A stretch of DNA of 38,730 nt from Rickettsiales bacterium (lineage in GTDB: Bacteria; Pseudomonadota; Alphaproteobacteria; Rickettsiales; JALZUV01). Location: NCBI GenBank assembly GCA_029252805.1, contig JAQXAR010000030.1, positions 1 to 38,730 on the forward strand. The letters run 5' to 3'. Each line of letters starts with the position of its first letter. Position 1 is the stretch's first letter. Of this stretch, positions 18,067-28,033 are shown in pieces. Below the pieces are notes generated by a model. The model worked only from the letters and a program-made list of their open reading frames with translations, ran no database searches and had not been told where the DNA came from. Made by a program: the position numbers and the translations under genes.

Positions 18067-21000
18067 ATGAAGAAGAGCGGCTTCTCACTGCTCGAACTTT
18101 CGATGGTGCTGGGAATTATTGCCTTAGTGCTCGGCATGAGCCTGACGGTTGGCGATAAGCATGTTGAAAAAGAGAACGTGCGCAATAGCTGGAACGAGCT
18201 ACAAGTCATTAAAAAATCTTTAGCCCTTTTTGGTGAACGCTATGGCCGCCTGCCCTGTCCGGCGCCTATCGATGCGGCACGCGCAACGGCTACTTATGGC
18301 GTATCACCTGCCGCCGCTGATTGTGATGCCACCCCGCCATCAGGCATCACCCATGTTGCCGCGCCCGCCATGAAAATCGGTGCTGTACCGTTTAAAACGC
18401 TCGGCCTAAACGAGCCCATGATCTCGGATGATTGGGGTAATCGCTATGTCTACGTGGTCGATGATGCTTCCATTACCGCCTTCACAGCGGATTCAACCGG
18501 TGTTCTCACCGTCAATGATCGTGGCAGCAATCCAATCACAACCGGCGCCGCCTTTGTCGTTTATACGACAGGTAAAACGGGCCGCGGGGGTACGGATGAA
18601 GATAACCTAACCACTAGCGCTTGTACGGCAGGGTATCTCGACACCGCCAATTGCGATGCGGCTACAGCCGGCACCTATATCGATTCCTCCATCCGCGAAT
18701 CGGACACCGACACCCTTTTCTACGATGATATGCTCGTATGGGGCAAACCGGATAGTATCTTCAACGGAACCGCCACAATTGACCCTCTGGAACCGCCGAT
18801 AACGGGCTGTGTCGCAGGTGCGGGTATGGTGCTTAACGGGATTAATACAGTTGAGTACTCTGGAGAGATAGTTTCTTCTGCGGGTGATGTGAATGGCGAT
18901 GGTTTTCTGGATCTCTTAATTTCCGCCCCTAAAGCTTCCCCGAATGCGGTTAGCTCCGGTGAAACCTACCTTGTTTTTGGTAAAGCTTCGGGTTGGACGA
19001 CTGCCTTAGAGCTTTCAAGCTTGGATGGTACAAACGGTTTTACCTTAAATGGTCTTGATTTTGAAGATTGGTCAGGAAGCCCAGCCTCTTCTGCAGGCGA
19101 TGTCAATGGCGATGGCTATGATGATATCCTGATTGCAGCACCTCCTGCTGATCCAAACGGGATAGATTCAGGTGAAAGTTACGTTGTTTTTGGTAAAGCT
19201 TCCGGTTGGGCCGCCGCCTTCGAGCTCTCAAGTTTGGATGGCACGACTGGCTTTAAGCTCAATGGGGCTGCGGCTGGGGATGGGGCAGGAAGAGCGGTCT
19301 CTTCTGCAGGAGATGTCAATGGCGATGGCTATGATGATATCCTGATTGGAGCACCTGGAGCTGACCCAAACGGGTCAAGCTCAGGCGCAAGTTACGTTGT
19401 TTTTGGTAAAGCTTCCGGTTGGGCCGCCGCCTTCGAGCTCTCAAGTTTGGATGGCACGACTGGCTTTAAGCTCAATGGGGTGACTGCTAGTGATAGCTCA
19501 GCATTTTCAGTGTCAGCGGCAGGTGACGTCAATACCGATGGCTATGATGATATCCTAATTGGAGCACCTTCAGCTGCTCCAAACGGGGCAGGCTCAGGCG
19601 CAAGTTACGTTGTTTTTGGTAAAGCTTCCGGTTGGGCTGCCGCCTTAGAGCTCTCAAGTTTGGATGGCACGACTGGCTTTAAGCTCAATGGGATTGATGC
19701 AGGGGATAGTTCCGGGATCTCAGTTTCTGCGGTTGGCGATGTCAATGGCGATCTCTATGATGATATCCTGATTGCAGCATATCGAGCTGCGCCAAACGGG
19801 GTAAATTCAGGTGAAAGTTACGTTGTTTTTGGTAAAGCTTCCGGTTGGGCTGCCGCCTTAGAGCTCTCAAGTTTGAATGGTAGCAATGGCTTCGTGCTCA
19901 ATGGGGTTGCTGCTGGTGATAGCTCAGGAACTTTCATTTCTTCCGCAGGCGATGTCAATGGCGATGGTTATGATGATATAGCAATTGGAGCCTATCAGGC
20001 TAGTCCAAACGGGGCTGGCTCAGGCGCAAGTTACGTTGTTTTTGGTAAAGCTGCTGGTTGGGCTGCCGCCTTCGAGCTCTCAGGTTTGGATGGTACAAAC
20101 GGTTTAGTCTTCAATGGGATTGATGCAGGGGATCGATCAGGTATCTCCATTTCTTCTGCAGGGGATATGAATAATGATGGTTATAGCGATCTAGCGATTG
20201 GAGCAACTCTGGCTGATCCGAACGGTGCGGGCTCGGGGCAAACTCACCTCCTTTTCGGCACCTCTGATTGGTCAACAACCAGCGGTGTAGTTGAACTTTC
20301 TGCGGTTACAGACCCGGTAGAATGTACGTCCACCTCTTGCCCTATCACCGTCAATATTGATCTGGATGGCTCGGCGCAAGAAACGGGATGGACATTCCTC
20401 AATGAGGATGGCAAAAAAATTCTTGTGGGAGCCTATGAAAGCCCGGCGGATGATAATTCGACTGAATCGCGCGCTTACGCGCTGCCTAACGGCGCATTTA
20501 CCTATACCGTTACATTGACTGATAAAGCCGAAGACGGCTTTGCCTCAGCGGGTGATAAATTCGAATTACAAGATGGTAGCAGCACCGATATCCTCGAAAA
20601 GACCGGATCTGCTGGCTTTGCAACCTGCATTGGCGAAATTGTAACGGATAGTTCATGCGGCTTCACCACAGAGAACGGAACGACCATGCTCTGCGGTGGC
20701 CAATGTGAGCCGATTACGGGGGTCTTTCTAAATGGGGCAACTGCGGGAGATAGCAGTGGTATCGCCACCTCTTCTGTTGGCGATGTCAATGGAGATGGTT
20801 ACGACGATTTTATCATCGCTGCCTATGGGGCCTCTCCCAACGGCGCGACTTCAGGGGCAAGCCATCTCATTTTTGGGAAAGCTAGCGGCTGGCCCGCCGA
20901 CTTAGATCTTTCCACGCTTGATGGAAGCGATGGAGTCACCATAAATGGGGTCGCCGCCGACGACCGCAGTGGGGTTGCTGTTTCAGCCGCAGGTGATGTG

Positions 21001-24000
21001 AATGCCGATGGCTTTGGTGATTTTCTTATCGGTGCCCACTTAGCAGATCCAAATGGCGTTGAATCAGGAGCAACATACCTTGTCTTCGGTAAAGCAAGCG
21101 CTTGGGCCGCTACATTGGAACTCTCCACGCTGAATGGGACCACAGGCGTTGCGCTTAATGGGGCTGCGACACAGGATCGTGCGGGACATGCTGTTTCAGC
21201 AGCAGGTGATGTCAATGGCGACGGTAATGACGACTTTCTCATTTCAGCTGCAAGGGCCCCCGGTGGAACCTCTAACGGAACGGTCTATCTAGTCTTTGGC
21301 AAGACCAGCGGCTGGGCCAGTACCTTCGAACTTTCCTCTCTCGACGGCACCACCGGATTCCAAGTGGAGGGTGATAACGCATCTGATACTATCGGGGTAG
21401 GCGTTTCTGGTGCAGGTGATATCAATAGAGATGGCTATGATGATATCATCATCGGCACACCTAATACTTCTCCCAATGGTGTTCAATCTGGCGAAAGCTT
21501 CGTCATCTTTGGCAAAGCAAGTGGGTGGACCGCCAGCATAGCCGTATCTACACTTGATGGAACGAATGGATTCACACTCAATGGAGTCGCTGCAAATGAT
21601 TATTCAGGCTATACAGTTTCCGCTGCAGGCGATGTGAATGCTGATGGCTTTGATGATGTACTCATTGCAGCGCCTGGAGCAGCCCCTAATGGTGCCGACT
21701 CAGGAGCAAGCTACCTCGTCTTCGGTAAAGCAGGCGCATGGGCAAGCACGATTGAACTCTCAGCATTAAACGGCACGACGGGCGTGCTATTCAACGGTGT
21801 TGCTCTAAGTGATAATAGCGGTCACTGGCTCTCATCTGCCGGGGATGTCAATGGTGATGGCTATGATGATATGATGATTGGTGCATATGGCGCCGCCCCT
21901 AATGGTGCTAAATCAGGAGCAAGTTACCTCATCTTCGGTAAAGCAGCGTGGGCAAGTACTGTTGAACTATCCGCATTAAATGGAACGACTGGTACCGTCT
22001 TAAATGGAATTGCAGCAAATGACAGTAGTGGGCAGTCTACGTCTGCAGCCGGGGATGTTAACGGCGATGGTTATGCTGACATACTCATTGGTGCGCAGAA
22101 CGCTTCTGCGGGCAAAGTCTCAAATGGCCAGAGCTATCTTATCTTTGGTTCACCGGCGAGTTTCTCTGCTGCGCATGAACTGAGTGCCCTCGACATCCCT
22201 TCAACCCTATGTGAAGGCTGTTCGCCGGCATGTAATAGCGCCTGTAACGGTACGACATGGGAACAAAAAGCCTGCCAAGCGGGCACGTGCACCATTACGA
22301 ATAGCGTTGCCAGCTCGCCTAAATGCGCGGCTATTGTGGATAGCTGCCCGGTAGGTGCCGGCTTTACCCTTACTGGTATTAGTGCGCTTGATTCATCTGG
22401 CCAATCGGTTGCCTCTGCCGGAGATGTTAATGGCGACAATTATGCTGATATCATCATCGGTGCACTTCAGGGAGACCCACTCGCTAGAGCTGATGCAGGG
22501 GAAAGCTATGTCGTATTTGGCAAAAAAAGCGGATGGACGACAAGCTTGGACCTTGGATCGCTTACGGGCACCGAAGGCTTCACCCTTGCTGGAGTTACTG
22601 CGAATGATGTCTCTGGCCTAACTGTATCAAGCGCAGGATATGTCAATGGCGATATTTATGCTGATTTGATCATCGGCGCTCCAGCTGCTGATCCAGGCGG
22701 CGATCTCAGTGCAGGTGAAACCTATGTCGTGTTTGGTAAAGGAACCGCCTTTGGTGCTATCCTGGACCTCGCAACACTTGACGGAACTACAGGCTTCCGC
22801 CTTGATGGTATTGATGCAGATGATCGCTCTGGCACAAGCGTTTATAATGCAGGAGACATGAATGGCGATGGCTATGATGATATGATCATCGGATCGGTAG
22901 GTGTAAACGCAGGTGGCGATGCCGATGCAGGTGCAGTCTATGTCGTGTTTGGTAAAGGAACCGCCTTTGCCTCCAGCCTAGATCTTTCCACGCTTGACGG
23001 AACCACAGGCTTCCGGCTGGATGGAATTGATATTAATGATTTTGCGGGTTATTCTGTTGCCTCTGCTGGCGATATCAATGGCGATACGTATGATGATATC
23101 ATCATCGGTGCGGTTGGGGCCGACCCAGGTGGTGATGCCGACGCAGGCGAAATCTATGTCGTGTTTGGTAAAGGAACCGCCTTTGCCTCCAGCCTAGATC
23201 TTTCCACGCTAAATGGCACTACGGGCTTCCGGTTGGATGGTATTGACCCTAGTGATGGAGCGGGTTATTCTGTTGCTTCTGCCGGAGATATGAATAGCGA
23301 TGGCTATGATGATATTATCATCGGTGCGCATGAAGCAGATCCAGGCGCAATTAGCAACGCAGGCGAAGTCTATGTCGTGTTTGGTAAAGGAACCGCCTTT
23401 GCCTCCAGCCTAGATCTTTCCACGCTAAATGGCACTACGGGCTTCCAGATGGACGGTTTGGGTGTAGAGTTTTTCACAGGCCACTCTGTTGCCTCTGCCG
23501 GTGATATCAATGACGATACTTACGATGATATTATCATCGGTGCGTTTAAGGCCAGCCATGGCGGAGCCGGAGCAGGCTCAGCCTATGTCGTGTTTGGTAA
23601 AGGAACCGCCTTTGCCTCGAGCCTAGATCTTTCCACGCTTGACGGAACCACGGGTTTCCGGCTGGATGGGGCTGCTCTTGGTAATTATGCAGGCTATTCT
23701 GTTGCCTCTGCCGGAGATATCAACGGTGATACAATTAATGACATCATTATCGGTGCATCAGGGGCCTCCCCGGGTGGAAATAATGAAGCAGGTGAATCTT
23801 ATGTGGTTTTCGGCTCCGCTAAAACATGGCCTGCTACGATCGATCTGGGCGCCCTTGAGGACCCGAGCACATGTAAAGGAGGAGCAGGCACCCCTCCGCC
23901 AACACCGCCGGTGCCGCCGGCTTCATGCGAAGTCTATATGCACTATAACTTGGATGGTAATGCGGGAGAGAATACAATCACGATCGAACAGGGAGGCGAC

Positions 24001-25293
24001 ACAGTACATACGCGTACCTTCGCTGATGGTGAATCCAACAATATCGGTGTGATTGGCCCTATTGAGATTGATCCAGTCGATATTCATGAATTCATCATTG
24101 GGGATACAGGCTTAGATGGTTTAGATACTGGTGCGGATAACTTCACGGTATCAACCGCCGCTACAGTAGGCGCAATATCATTAGCAAATACACTGAGCTT
24201 CAAAAACGGCACCGCTTCTTTTGGAACATGCACAGGAAATTTCTCGGTCGATGGTTCATGTGTCCGAGTCGGCGCTGGAAGCGCGATGAGCTGCAGCGGC
24301 ACCCCTCCTCCGACTCCTTGTGAAGTAGCTTGTGGAGGCAGCGCCTTTCCGTCGCCCGGCGACGTATGTGTGGATGGAAGCGTCTATTTTGGCAGACATC
24401 CTGTTTCCGACGTTTGTATGTATAAAATTAGCACCGCTACACCTGTAGGAAAATTTACAACAGCGCTCAGTGTAGCTGAACCTTTTACTAGCACAACAGA
24501 TGGTGTGGCGAATACAGCAGCACTTGCAGGAGATGCACACACCCACCCTGCGGCCAGTACTTGTGTCGCTGAAACGAGTCATGCTAAATCAGACTGGTAT
24601 TCAGCATCAATAGGTGAGCTGGTAGTTTATCAGGCAAACTATGGTAGCCTCCCTCCCGTAGCGGAAGTATTATTCAACTGGTCTTCCAACGTAGGCGCCA
24701 TAGGAGGAACCGCCGTAGTAATGCAGCTAGGTACTGGTGTTCAGTCAGACGTAGTCGCTACCACCGATTACGGTATTCGTTGCATCCGAAAAGATAGCGA
24801 CGCATCGGTCACCTGCGCCCAAAGCTGTGGAGGATCGACAAGCCCTGCCCCTGGAGCTCTCTGCACCGATGGCAGCACGTATGCTGGCGTCAGCCCGGAC
24901 GGCTACAAATGCATGTACATATCTGGCATTTTCATGCCTGGCGGTGTCTGGAAAAGCACACCTGTTGCGACCGGCGTAACGAATGATACCACAGGCTATA
25001 CTAATACTTACACACTCAGTGGGACCTATGGCGATACGCTTGCAGCCAATACCTGCGCTGGTTTGACTCTCTTTCTCAAAGGCGATTGGTATTTACCTGC
25101 CGCGGCAGAATTGGCCATCATAAACACAAATGCAGCCGCACTCTCACTGACCGTCCCAACCAGTTATTGGAGTTCTAGTGGAAGCTTATCACCTACAACA
25201 AGTGCTATCTCAATGTTGATCCCTGGAGGGTTAGTTTCCAGCACGTCACAAGCATCTTCCCTCGTAGGTGTGTGTGTTCGCAAAGATCCTTAA
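18067..25293 (+). CDS. giant pseudopilin-like protein with three FG-GAP beta-propellers
   Basis: About 2,408 residues from the ATG at 18,067. The N terminus MKKSG|FSLLELSMVL is a class III/IV prepilin leader plus hydrophobic helix. A ~240-residue pseudopilin head follows, paralogous to the preceding gene (RLPCPAPID, DDWGNRYVYVVDDASITAF, YDDMLVWGKPDSIFNG). Then come 21 FG-GAP-type blades with SSAGDVNGDGYDDILIGAP Ca-loops, in three groups of seven: about 18,805-20,325, 20,701-22,215 and 22,339-23,880. Each group is flanked by Cys residues. The first linker (~110 residues, NIDLDGSAQETGW...LTDKAEDGF) and a Pro-rich-led module after the third group look related. Two C-terminal ~155-residue DUF1566-like repeats end the protein (CGGSAFPSPGDVC and CGGSTSPAPGALC; GDWYLPAAAEL, YWSSS). 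The frame stays open to ATG 17,959, but that would give a 41-residue leader made of repeat B. Likely a surface adhesin; function not known. Confidence 0.85.
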   Translation: MKKSGFSLLELSMVLGIIALVLGMSLTVGDKHVEKENVRNSWNELQVIKKSLALFGERYGRLPCPAPIDAARATATYGVSPAAADCDATPPSGITHVAAPAMKIGAVPFKTLGLNEPMISDDWGNRYVYVVDDASITAFTADSTGVLTVNDRGSNPITTGAAFVVYTTGKTGRGGTDEDNLTTSACTAGYLDTANCDAATAGTYIDSSIRESDTDTLFYDDMLVWGKPDSIFNGTATIDPLEPPITGCVAGAGMVLNGINTVEYSGEIVSSAGDVNGDGFLDLLISAPKASPNAVSSGETYLVFGKASGWTTALELSSLDGTNGFTLNGLDFEDWSGSPASSAGDVNGDGYDDILIAAPPADPNGIDSGESYVVFGKASGWAAAFELSSLDGTTGFKLNGAAAGDGAGRAVSSAGDVNGDGYDDILIGAPGADPNGSSSGASYVVFGKASGWAAAFELSSLDGTTGFKLNGVTASDSSAFSVSAAGDVNTDGYDDILIGAPSAAPNGAGSGASYVVFGKASGWAAALELSSLDGTTGFKLNGIDAGDSSGISVSAVGDVNGDLYDDILIAAYRAAPNGVNSGESYVVFGKASGWAAALELSSLNGSNGFVLNGVAAGDSSGTFISSAGDVNGDGYDDIAIGAYQASPNGAGSGASYVVFGKAAGWAAAFELSGLDGTNGLVFNGIDAGDRSGISISSAGDMNNDGYSDLAIGATLADPNGAGSGQTHLLFGTSDWSTTSGVVELSAVTDPVECTSTSCPITVNIDLDGSAQETGWTFLNEDGKKILVGAYESPADDNSTESRAYALPNGAFTYTVTLTDKAEDGFASAGDKFELQDGSSTDILEKTGSAGFATCIGEIVTDSSCGFTTENGTTMLCGGQCEPITGVFLNGATAGDSSGIATSSVGDVNGDGYDDFIIAAYGASPNGATSGASHLIFGKASGWPADLDLSTLDGSDGVTINGVAADDRSGVAVSAAGDVNADGFGDFLIGAHLADPNGVESGATYLVFGKASAWAATLELSTLNGTTGVALNGAATQDRAGHAVSAAGDVNGDGNDDFLISAARAPGGTSNGTVYLVFGKTSGWASTFELSSLDGTTGFQVEGDNASDTIGVGVSGAGDINRDGYDDIIIGTPNTSPNGVQSGESFVIFGKASGWTASIAVSTLDGTNGFTLNGVAANDYSGYTVSAAGDVNADGFDDVLIAAPGAAPNGADSGASYLVFGKAGAWASTIELSALNGTTGVLFNGVALSDNSGHWLSSAGDVNGDGYDDMMIGAYGAAPNGAKSGASYLIFGKAAWASTVELSALNGTTGTVLNGIAANDSSGQSTSAAGDVNGDGYADILIGAQNASAGKVSNGQSYLIFGSPASFSAAHELSALDIPSTLCEGCSPACNSACNGTTWEQKACQAGTCTITNSVASSPKCAAIVDSCPVGAGFTLTGISALDSSGQSVASAGDVNGDNYADIIIGALQGDPLARADAGESYVVFGKKSGWTTSLDLGSLTGTEGFTLAGVTANDVSGLTVSSAGYVNGDIYADLIIGAPAADPGGDLSAGETYVVFGKGTAFGAILDLATLDGTTGFRLDGIDADDRSGTSVYNAGDMNGDGYDDMIIGSVGVNAGGDADAGAVYVVFGKGTAFASSLDLSTLDGTTGFRLDGIDINDFAGYSVASAGDINGDTYDDIIIGAVGADPGGDADAGEIYVVFGKGTAFASSLDLSTLNGTTGFRLDGIDPSDGAGYSVASAGDMNSDGYDDIIIGAHEADPGAISNAGEVYVVFGKGTAFASSLDLSTLNGTTGFQMDGLGVEFFTGHSVASAGDINDDTYDDIIIGAFKASHGGAGAGSAYVVFGKGTAFASSLDLSTLDGTTGFRLDGAALGNYAGYSVASAGDINGDTINDIIIGASGASPGGNNEAGESYVVFGSAKTWPATIDLGALEDPSTCKGGAGTPPPTPPVPPASCEVYMHYNLDGNAGENTITIEQGGDTVHTRTFADGESNNIGVIGPIEIDPVDIHEFIIGDTGLDGLDTGADNFTVSTAATVGAISLANTLSFKNGTASFGTCTGNFSVDGSCVRVGAGSAMSCSGTPPPTPCEVACGGSAFPSPGDVCVDGSVYFGRHPVSDVCMYKISTATPVGKFTTALSVAEPFTSTTDGVANTAALAGDAHTHPAASTCVAETSHAKSDWYSASIGELVVYQANYGSLPPVAEVLFNWSSNVGAIGGTAVVMQLGTGVQSDVVATTDYGIRCIRKDSDASVTCAQSCGGSTSPAPGALCTDGSTYAGVSPDGYKCMYISGIFMPGGVWKSTPVATGVTNDTTGYTNTYTLSGTYGDTLAANTCAGLTLFLKGDWYLPAAAELAIINTNAAALSLTVPTSYWSSSGSLSPTTSAISMLIPGGLVSSTSQASSLVGVCVRKDP
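19176..19480 (+). repeat. near-identical DNA repeats inside propeller 1
   Basis: A 92-bp segment encoding SYVVFGKASGWAAAFELSSL and onward is identical at 19,176-19,267 and 19,389-19,480. Further copies with a few changes begin near 19,601 and 19,815. A different blade core (encoding YVVFGKGTAFASSLDLSTL) recurs nearly unchanged in propeller 3 near 22,938, 23,156, 23,370 and 23,585. The repeats are tandem with a period of about 213-219 bp, one blade each. Confidence 0.9.
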
Positions 25294-25684
25294 GAAACGA
25301 GGTGAAGGGGTTTGCGATCGGCCATATCAGCCACAATGATCAAAAAATGCAGGGTAGCATTCTCCAGCAAGCAGCGCATCACCTGTGATAACTGCTTTTG
25401 AAACTTCTATCAGACTTGAGACTCATTCATAACCAAACTGTCACATAAGAATCATGCGTATAGGCGTAAAAATAGAGACCCGAGCAAGAGACATAATAGG
25501 CATTTACCCCCTCCAAACCAAGTAACGAAGCCAGATTAAGGATGTGCGTTCCAAGATTCTTTCCCTGATAAATTACTTCAGATTATCAACAATTTTATCT
25601 TAATTGCTTCCAAAGGTAAACGCTCGTTAACCTTTTTACTGCATACTAAGACTGTAAGAAGAAACACAACAAGGGTAATCCGTA
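25294..25684. other. intergenic region upstream of the RTX gene
   Basis: 391 bp with no convincing gene on either strand. Its right end carries the RTX gene's ribosome-binding site (AAGGG about 8 nt before the ATG). TTAACC (about 25,628) and TACTAA (about 25,645) could be a poor -35/-10 pair. A 40-codon Met-less minus-strand frame ends at the left edge but matches nothing I recognise. No terminator hairpin is evident for the giant gene. Confidence 0.4.
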
Positions 25685-27913
25685 ATGGCTATTACAGTCT
25701 CAGCAGTTGGTAAGAAAAACGTCGATAGTGATGGCGGCGTTGAATATATCTGGGAAATGATCAATACAGGCGGTGCCGACGCTACTTATACATGGCAAGC
25801 GGTTGGCGGTGAAGCCGGCAGCATTACGCTGCAAGCGGGATCGACAAGCTTGCTTTACACAAATACGTTAGATGATATTACCTTGCTTGATGGTAATACT
25901 ACGGTTGCGACAGGCAATTATGTTAATACCAATGCGCCTGCCACCACTACATTAAGTAGTTCGTCCGATAATTTTGTTGGCCATGGCGGTGATGAGGCTG
26001 TCGCTGGCAATAGCGGGAATGATACTCTCAACGGCGGCACGGGTGGCGATACCATTGATGGCGGCGCGGGTGACGATTTGTTAATCGGTGGTGACACAAC
26101 CTACGTCACACCTGTTGGAGCGCCAGCGGTGCTTTCTCCTTCAGATAGCGCCAGTGTTGTGCTGGATGCAGGCGTGCAATCCATCGTTGATACGAGTGGA
26201 AATGGAAATACTGCATACCAAAATACTGATGCACGCCAACCAACCCTCGTAACGATTAATGGCCGAGATGCACTCAATTTTGATGGAGTGAATGATTACC
26301 TAAAAATCGATAATTCTTCTGATATTAACCTTTCTACAGGCGCTGAGCGTAGCATCTTTATGAACTTTACAACGAGCAGCGATGTTAGCAGCCGTCAGTT
26401 TATTTATGAAGAAGGCGCTCAGGTAAATGGCTATAACTTCTATATCTTCGATGGTGACTTCTATGTGGGTGCATGGAAAAACTATGGCAATGATTTTGAT
26501 TATTTCTTCTCCTCATCAATAGACGCGAATTCTACCTACACAGCGGGTTTTTCCTTTAACGCTACTAGCGGTGATTTCACCGCTTATATAGATGGAAATG
26601 TGATTGGTGTCGGCGCTATTGGCAATTCCCAAGCGGCCCATTCAGGTAATATTACCATTGGTGCTAACGGGGGCAGATCCCGCAATGAATTAGGACAAGA
26701 CAATACCAATAACGTGCATAATTATTTTGAAGGTCAAATCGGAGATTTCGCGCTCTATAATGACTCCCTAACAACTGCTGAAGTGGCACAGATTAACGGT
26801 TACATTTCGCAAAAATGGGGCAATGACGAATTTAGCGAAAATGATAGCCTCAGTGGCGGCGCCGGTAACGACACCATTCTTGGTGGAATCGGTGACGATA
26901 CGCTCGATGGCGGCGATGATAATGATAGCATCGACGGCGGCGACGGAAATGATACGGTCACGGGCGGCAACGGTAATGACATCATCGATGGGGGCGCAGA
27001 AAACGACACCCTAAACGGCGATGCTGGTAGTGATACCATCAATGGCGGCGTCGGTAACGATACTCTCTCTGGTGGAGATGATGCTGATACTTTAGATGGC
27101 GGCGTCGGTAACGATGCCCTCGCAGGTGGTGATGGCGACGATACTATCTTAGGTCGCGCCGGTAATGACTTTATTACCTCTGGCGAGGGTAATGATGGGG
27201 TGAATGGCGGTAGCGGAAATGATGGCATCTACGGCGAAGGCGGGAATGACGTGATTAACGGAAGCACCGGGAATGACACCGTCACAGGCGGCGTAGGTGA
27301 CGATACAATCTTCGGTGGCGATGATAATGACACCTTAAACGGCGATAACGGAAATGATGATATCTCTGGCGACGCGGGTGACGATAATATCAATGGCGGA
27401 GCAAATAACGATACACTCAGTGGCGGTGACGGCTCTGATACATTAGATGGCGGCACCGGTGAAGATACCGTATCAGGCGGCGCTGGTGCAGATACCCTCA
27501 ATGGCGGCGACGATAATGACTTCATCGTGGATGTTAATTATGACGGCACAGGCGGATTTGATGCAGGGGTTGCAGATGCACTTTCTGGGGGAGCTGGGGA
27601 TGATATCCTTGTTGCCACCTCAGGCGCAGATCAAATGTGGGGCGGAGCTGGAAGCGATACCTTTGCCTTTACGCCTTATGATGCAGTCGTCGATGCACGC
27701 GTTTATGATTTCGTACAAGGAACAGATTTACTCTTCCTTATCGACCTGACACCAACGTACCAAATAGACGTTAATTATGTGTTTGATTTTAATGCGCTCA
27801 ATATTTCTGTCAGTGGTGGAAACACACATATTACCTTTGCTAATGGTAGCGATATCCAAGTCGATGGCGTGACAAACATCACCGCCGCAGACTTTGATTC
27901 CTATACCTTCTAA
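25685..27913 (+). CDS. RTX protein with LamG-like domain, type I secretion substrate
   Basis: Secreted calcium-binding protein of 742 residues. An N-terminal beta-rich segment (1-95) is followed by a few RTX nonapeptides ([20 protein letters not shown]). A ConA/LamG-type domain (~150-378) comes next ([39 protein letters not shown]). About 27 further GGxGxDxLx repeats follow (~385-670). The last ~60 residues form a beta-rich type I signal ending [12 protein letters not shown]. No Sec signal peptide is present, as expected. The transporter and adaptor at 10,037-13,065 are the natural exporter. Calcium outside the cell should fold the repeats into a beta-roll, and the LamG domain suggests carbohydrate binding or adhesion. 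An AAGGG ribosome-binding site supports the start. It is monocistronic, with a terminator after it. Confidence 0.92.
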   Translation: MAITVSAVGKKNVDSDGGVEYIWEMINTGGADATYTWQAVGGEAGSITLQAGSTSLLYTNTLDDITLLDGNTTVATGNYVNTNAPATTTLSSSSDNFVGHGGDEAVAGNSGNDTLNGGTGGDTIDGGAGDDLLIGGDTTYVTPVGAPAVLSPSDSASVVLDAGVQSIVDTSGNGNTAYQNTDARQPTLVTINGRDALNFDGVNDYLKIDNSSDINLSTGAERSIFMNFTTSSDVSSRQFIYEEGAQVNGYNFYIFDGDFYVGAWKNYGNDFDYFFSSSIDANSTYTAGFSFNATSGDFTAYIDGNVIGVGAIGNSQAAHSGNITIGANGGRSRNELGQDNTNNVHNYFEGQIGDFALYNDSLTTAEVAQINGYISQKWGNDEFSENDSLSGGAGNDTILGGIGDDTLDGGDDNDSIDGGDGNDTVTGGNGNDIIDGGAENDTLNGDAGSDTINGGVGNDTLSGGDDADTLDGGVGNDALAGGDGDDTILGRAGNDFITSGEGNDGVNGGSGNDGIYGEGGNDVINGSTGNDTVTGGVGDDTIFGGDDNDTLNGDNGNDDISGDAGDDNINGGANNDTLSGGDGSDTLDGGTGEDTVSGGAGADTLNGGDDNDFIVDVNYDGTGGFDAGVADALSGGAGDDILVATSGADQMWGGAGSDTFAFTPYDAVVDARVYDFVQGTDLLFLIDLTPTYQIDVNYVFDFNALNISVSGGNTHITFANGSDIQVDGVTNITAADFDSYTF

Positions 27914-27937
27914 AGCCCTCCCCCTTAGCGGGGCTTT
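27912..27937 (+). terminator. putative terminator after the RTX gene
   Basis: AAAGCCC and GGGCTTT form a 7-bp stem around a 12-nt loop that itself contains C- and G-rich stretches, starting at the stop codon of the RTX gene. The right arm ends in TTT but the T-tract is short, so efficiency is uncertain. Confidence 0.55.
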
Positions 27938-28033
27938 ACTAATGCAATCAAATCTCAAAAATCACGCGACTTAAGAACGGTTCTCTTTTGCAACCCATTT
28001 GATGTCTGCGAATATTATGATACATCTTCAGAG

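Noticed and set aside
18805-23880. Regular direct repeats that could suggest a CRISPR or satellite array
   Set aside because: The period of about 213-219 bp keeps one reading frame and encodes FG-GAP blades; there are no short repeats with unique spacers.
25288-25420. Minus-strand frame of about 40 codons after the giant gene (ending ADMADRKPLHLVS)
   Set aside because: No start codon, no recognised family, and a stop immediately upstream; too short to support as a gene or remnant.
26800-27228. Long Pro/Ser-rich minus-strand frame
   Set aside because: It is the antisense of the Gly/Asp nonapeptide repeats of the RTX gene; the regular PP-S pattern only mirrors GGxGxD codons. The frame at 27,229-27,525 has the same origin.
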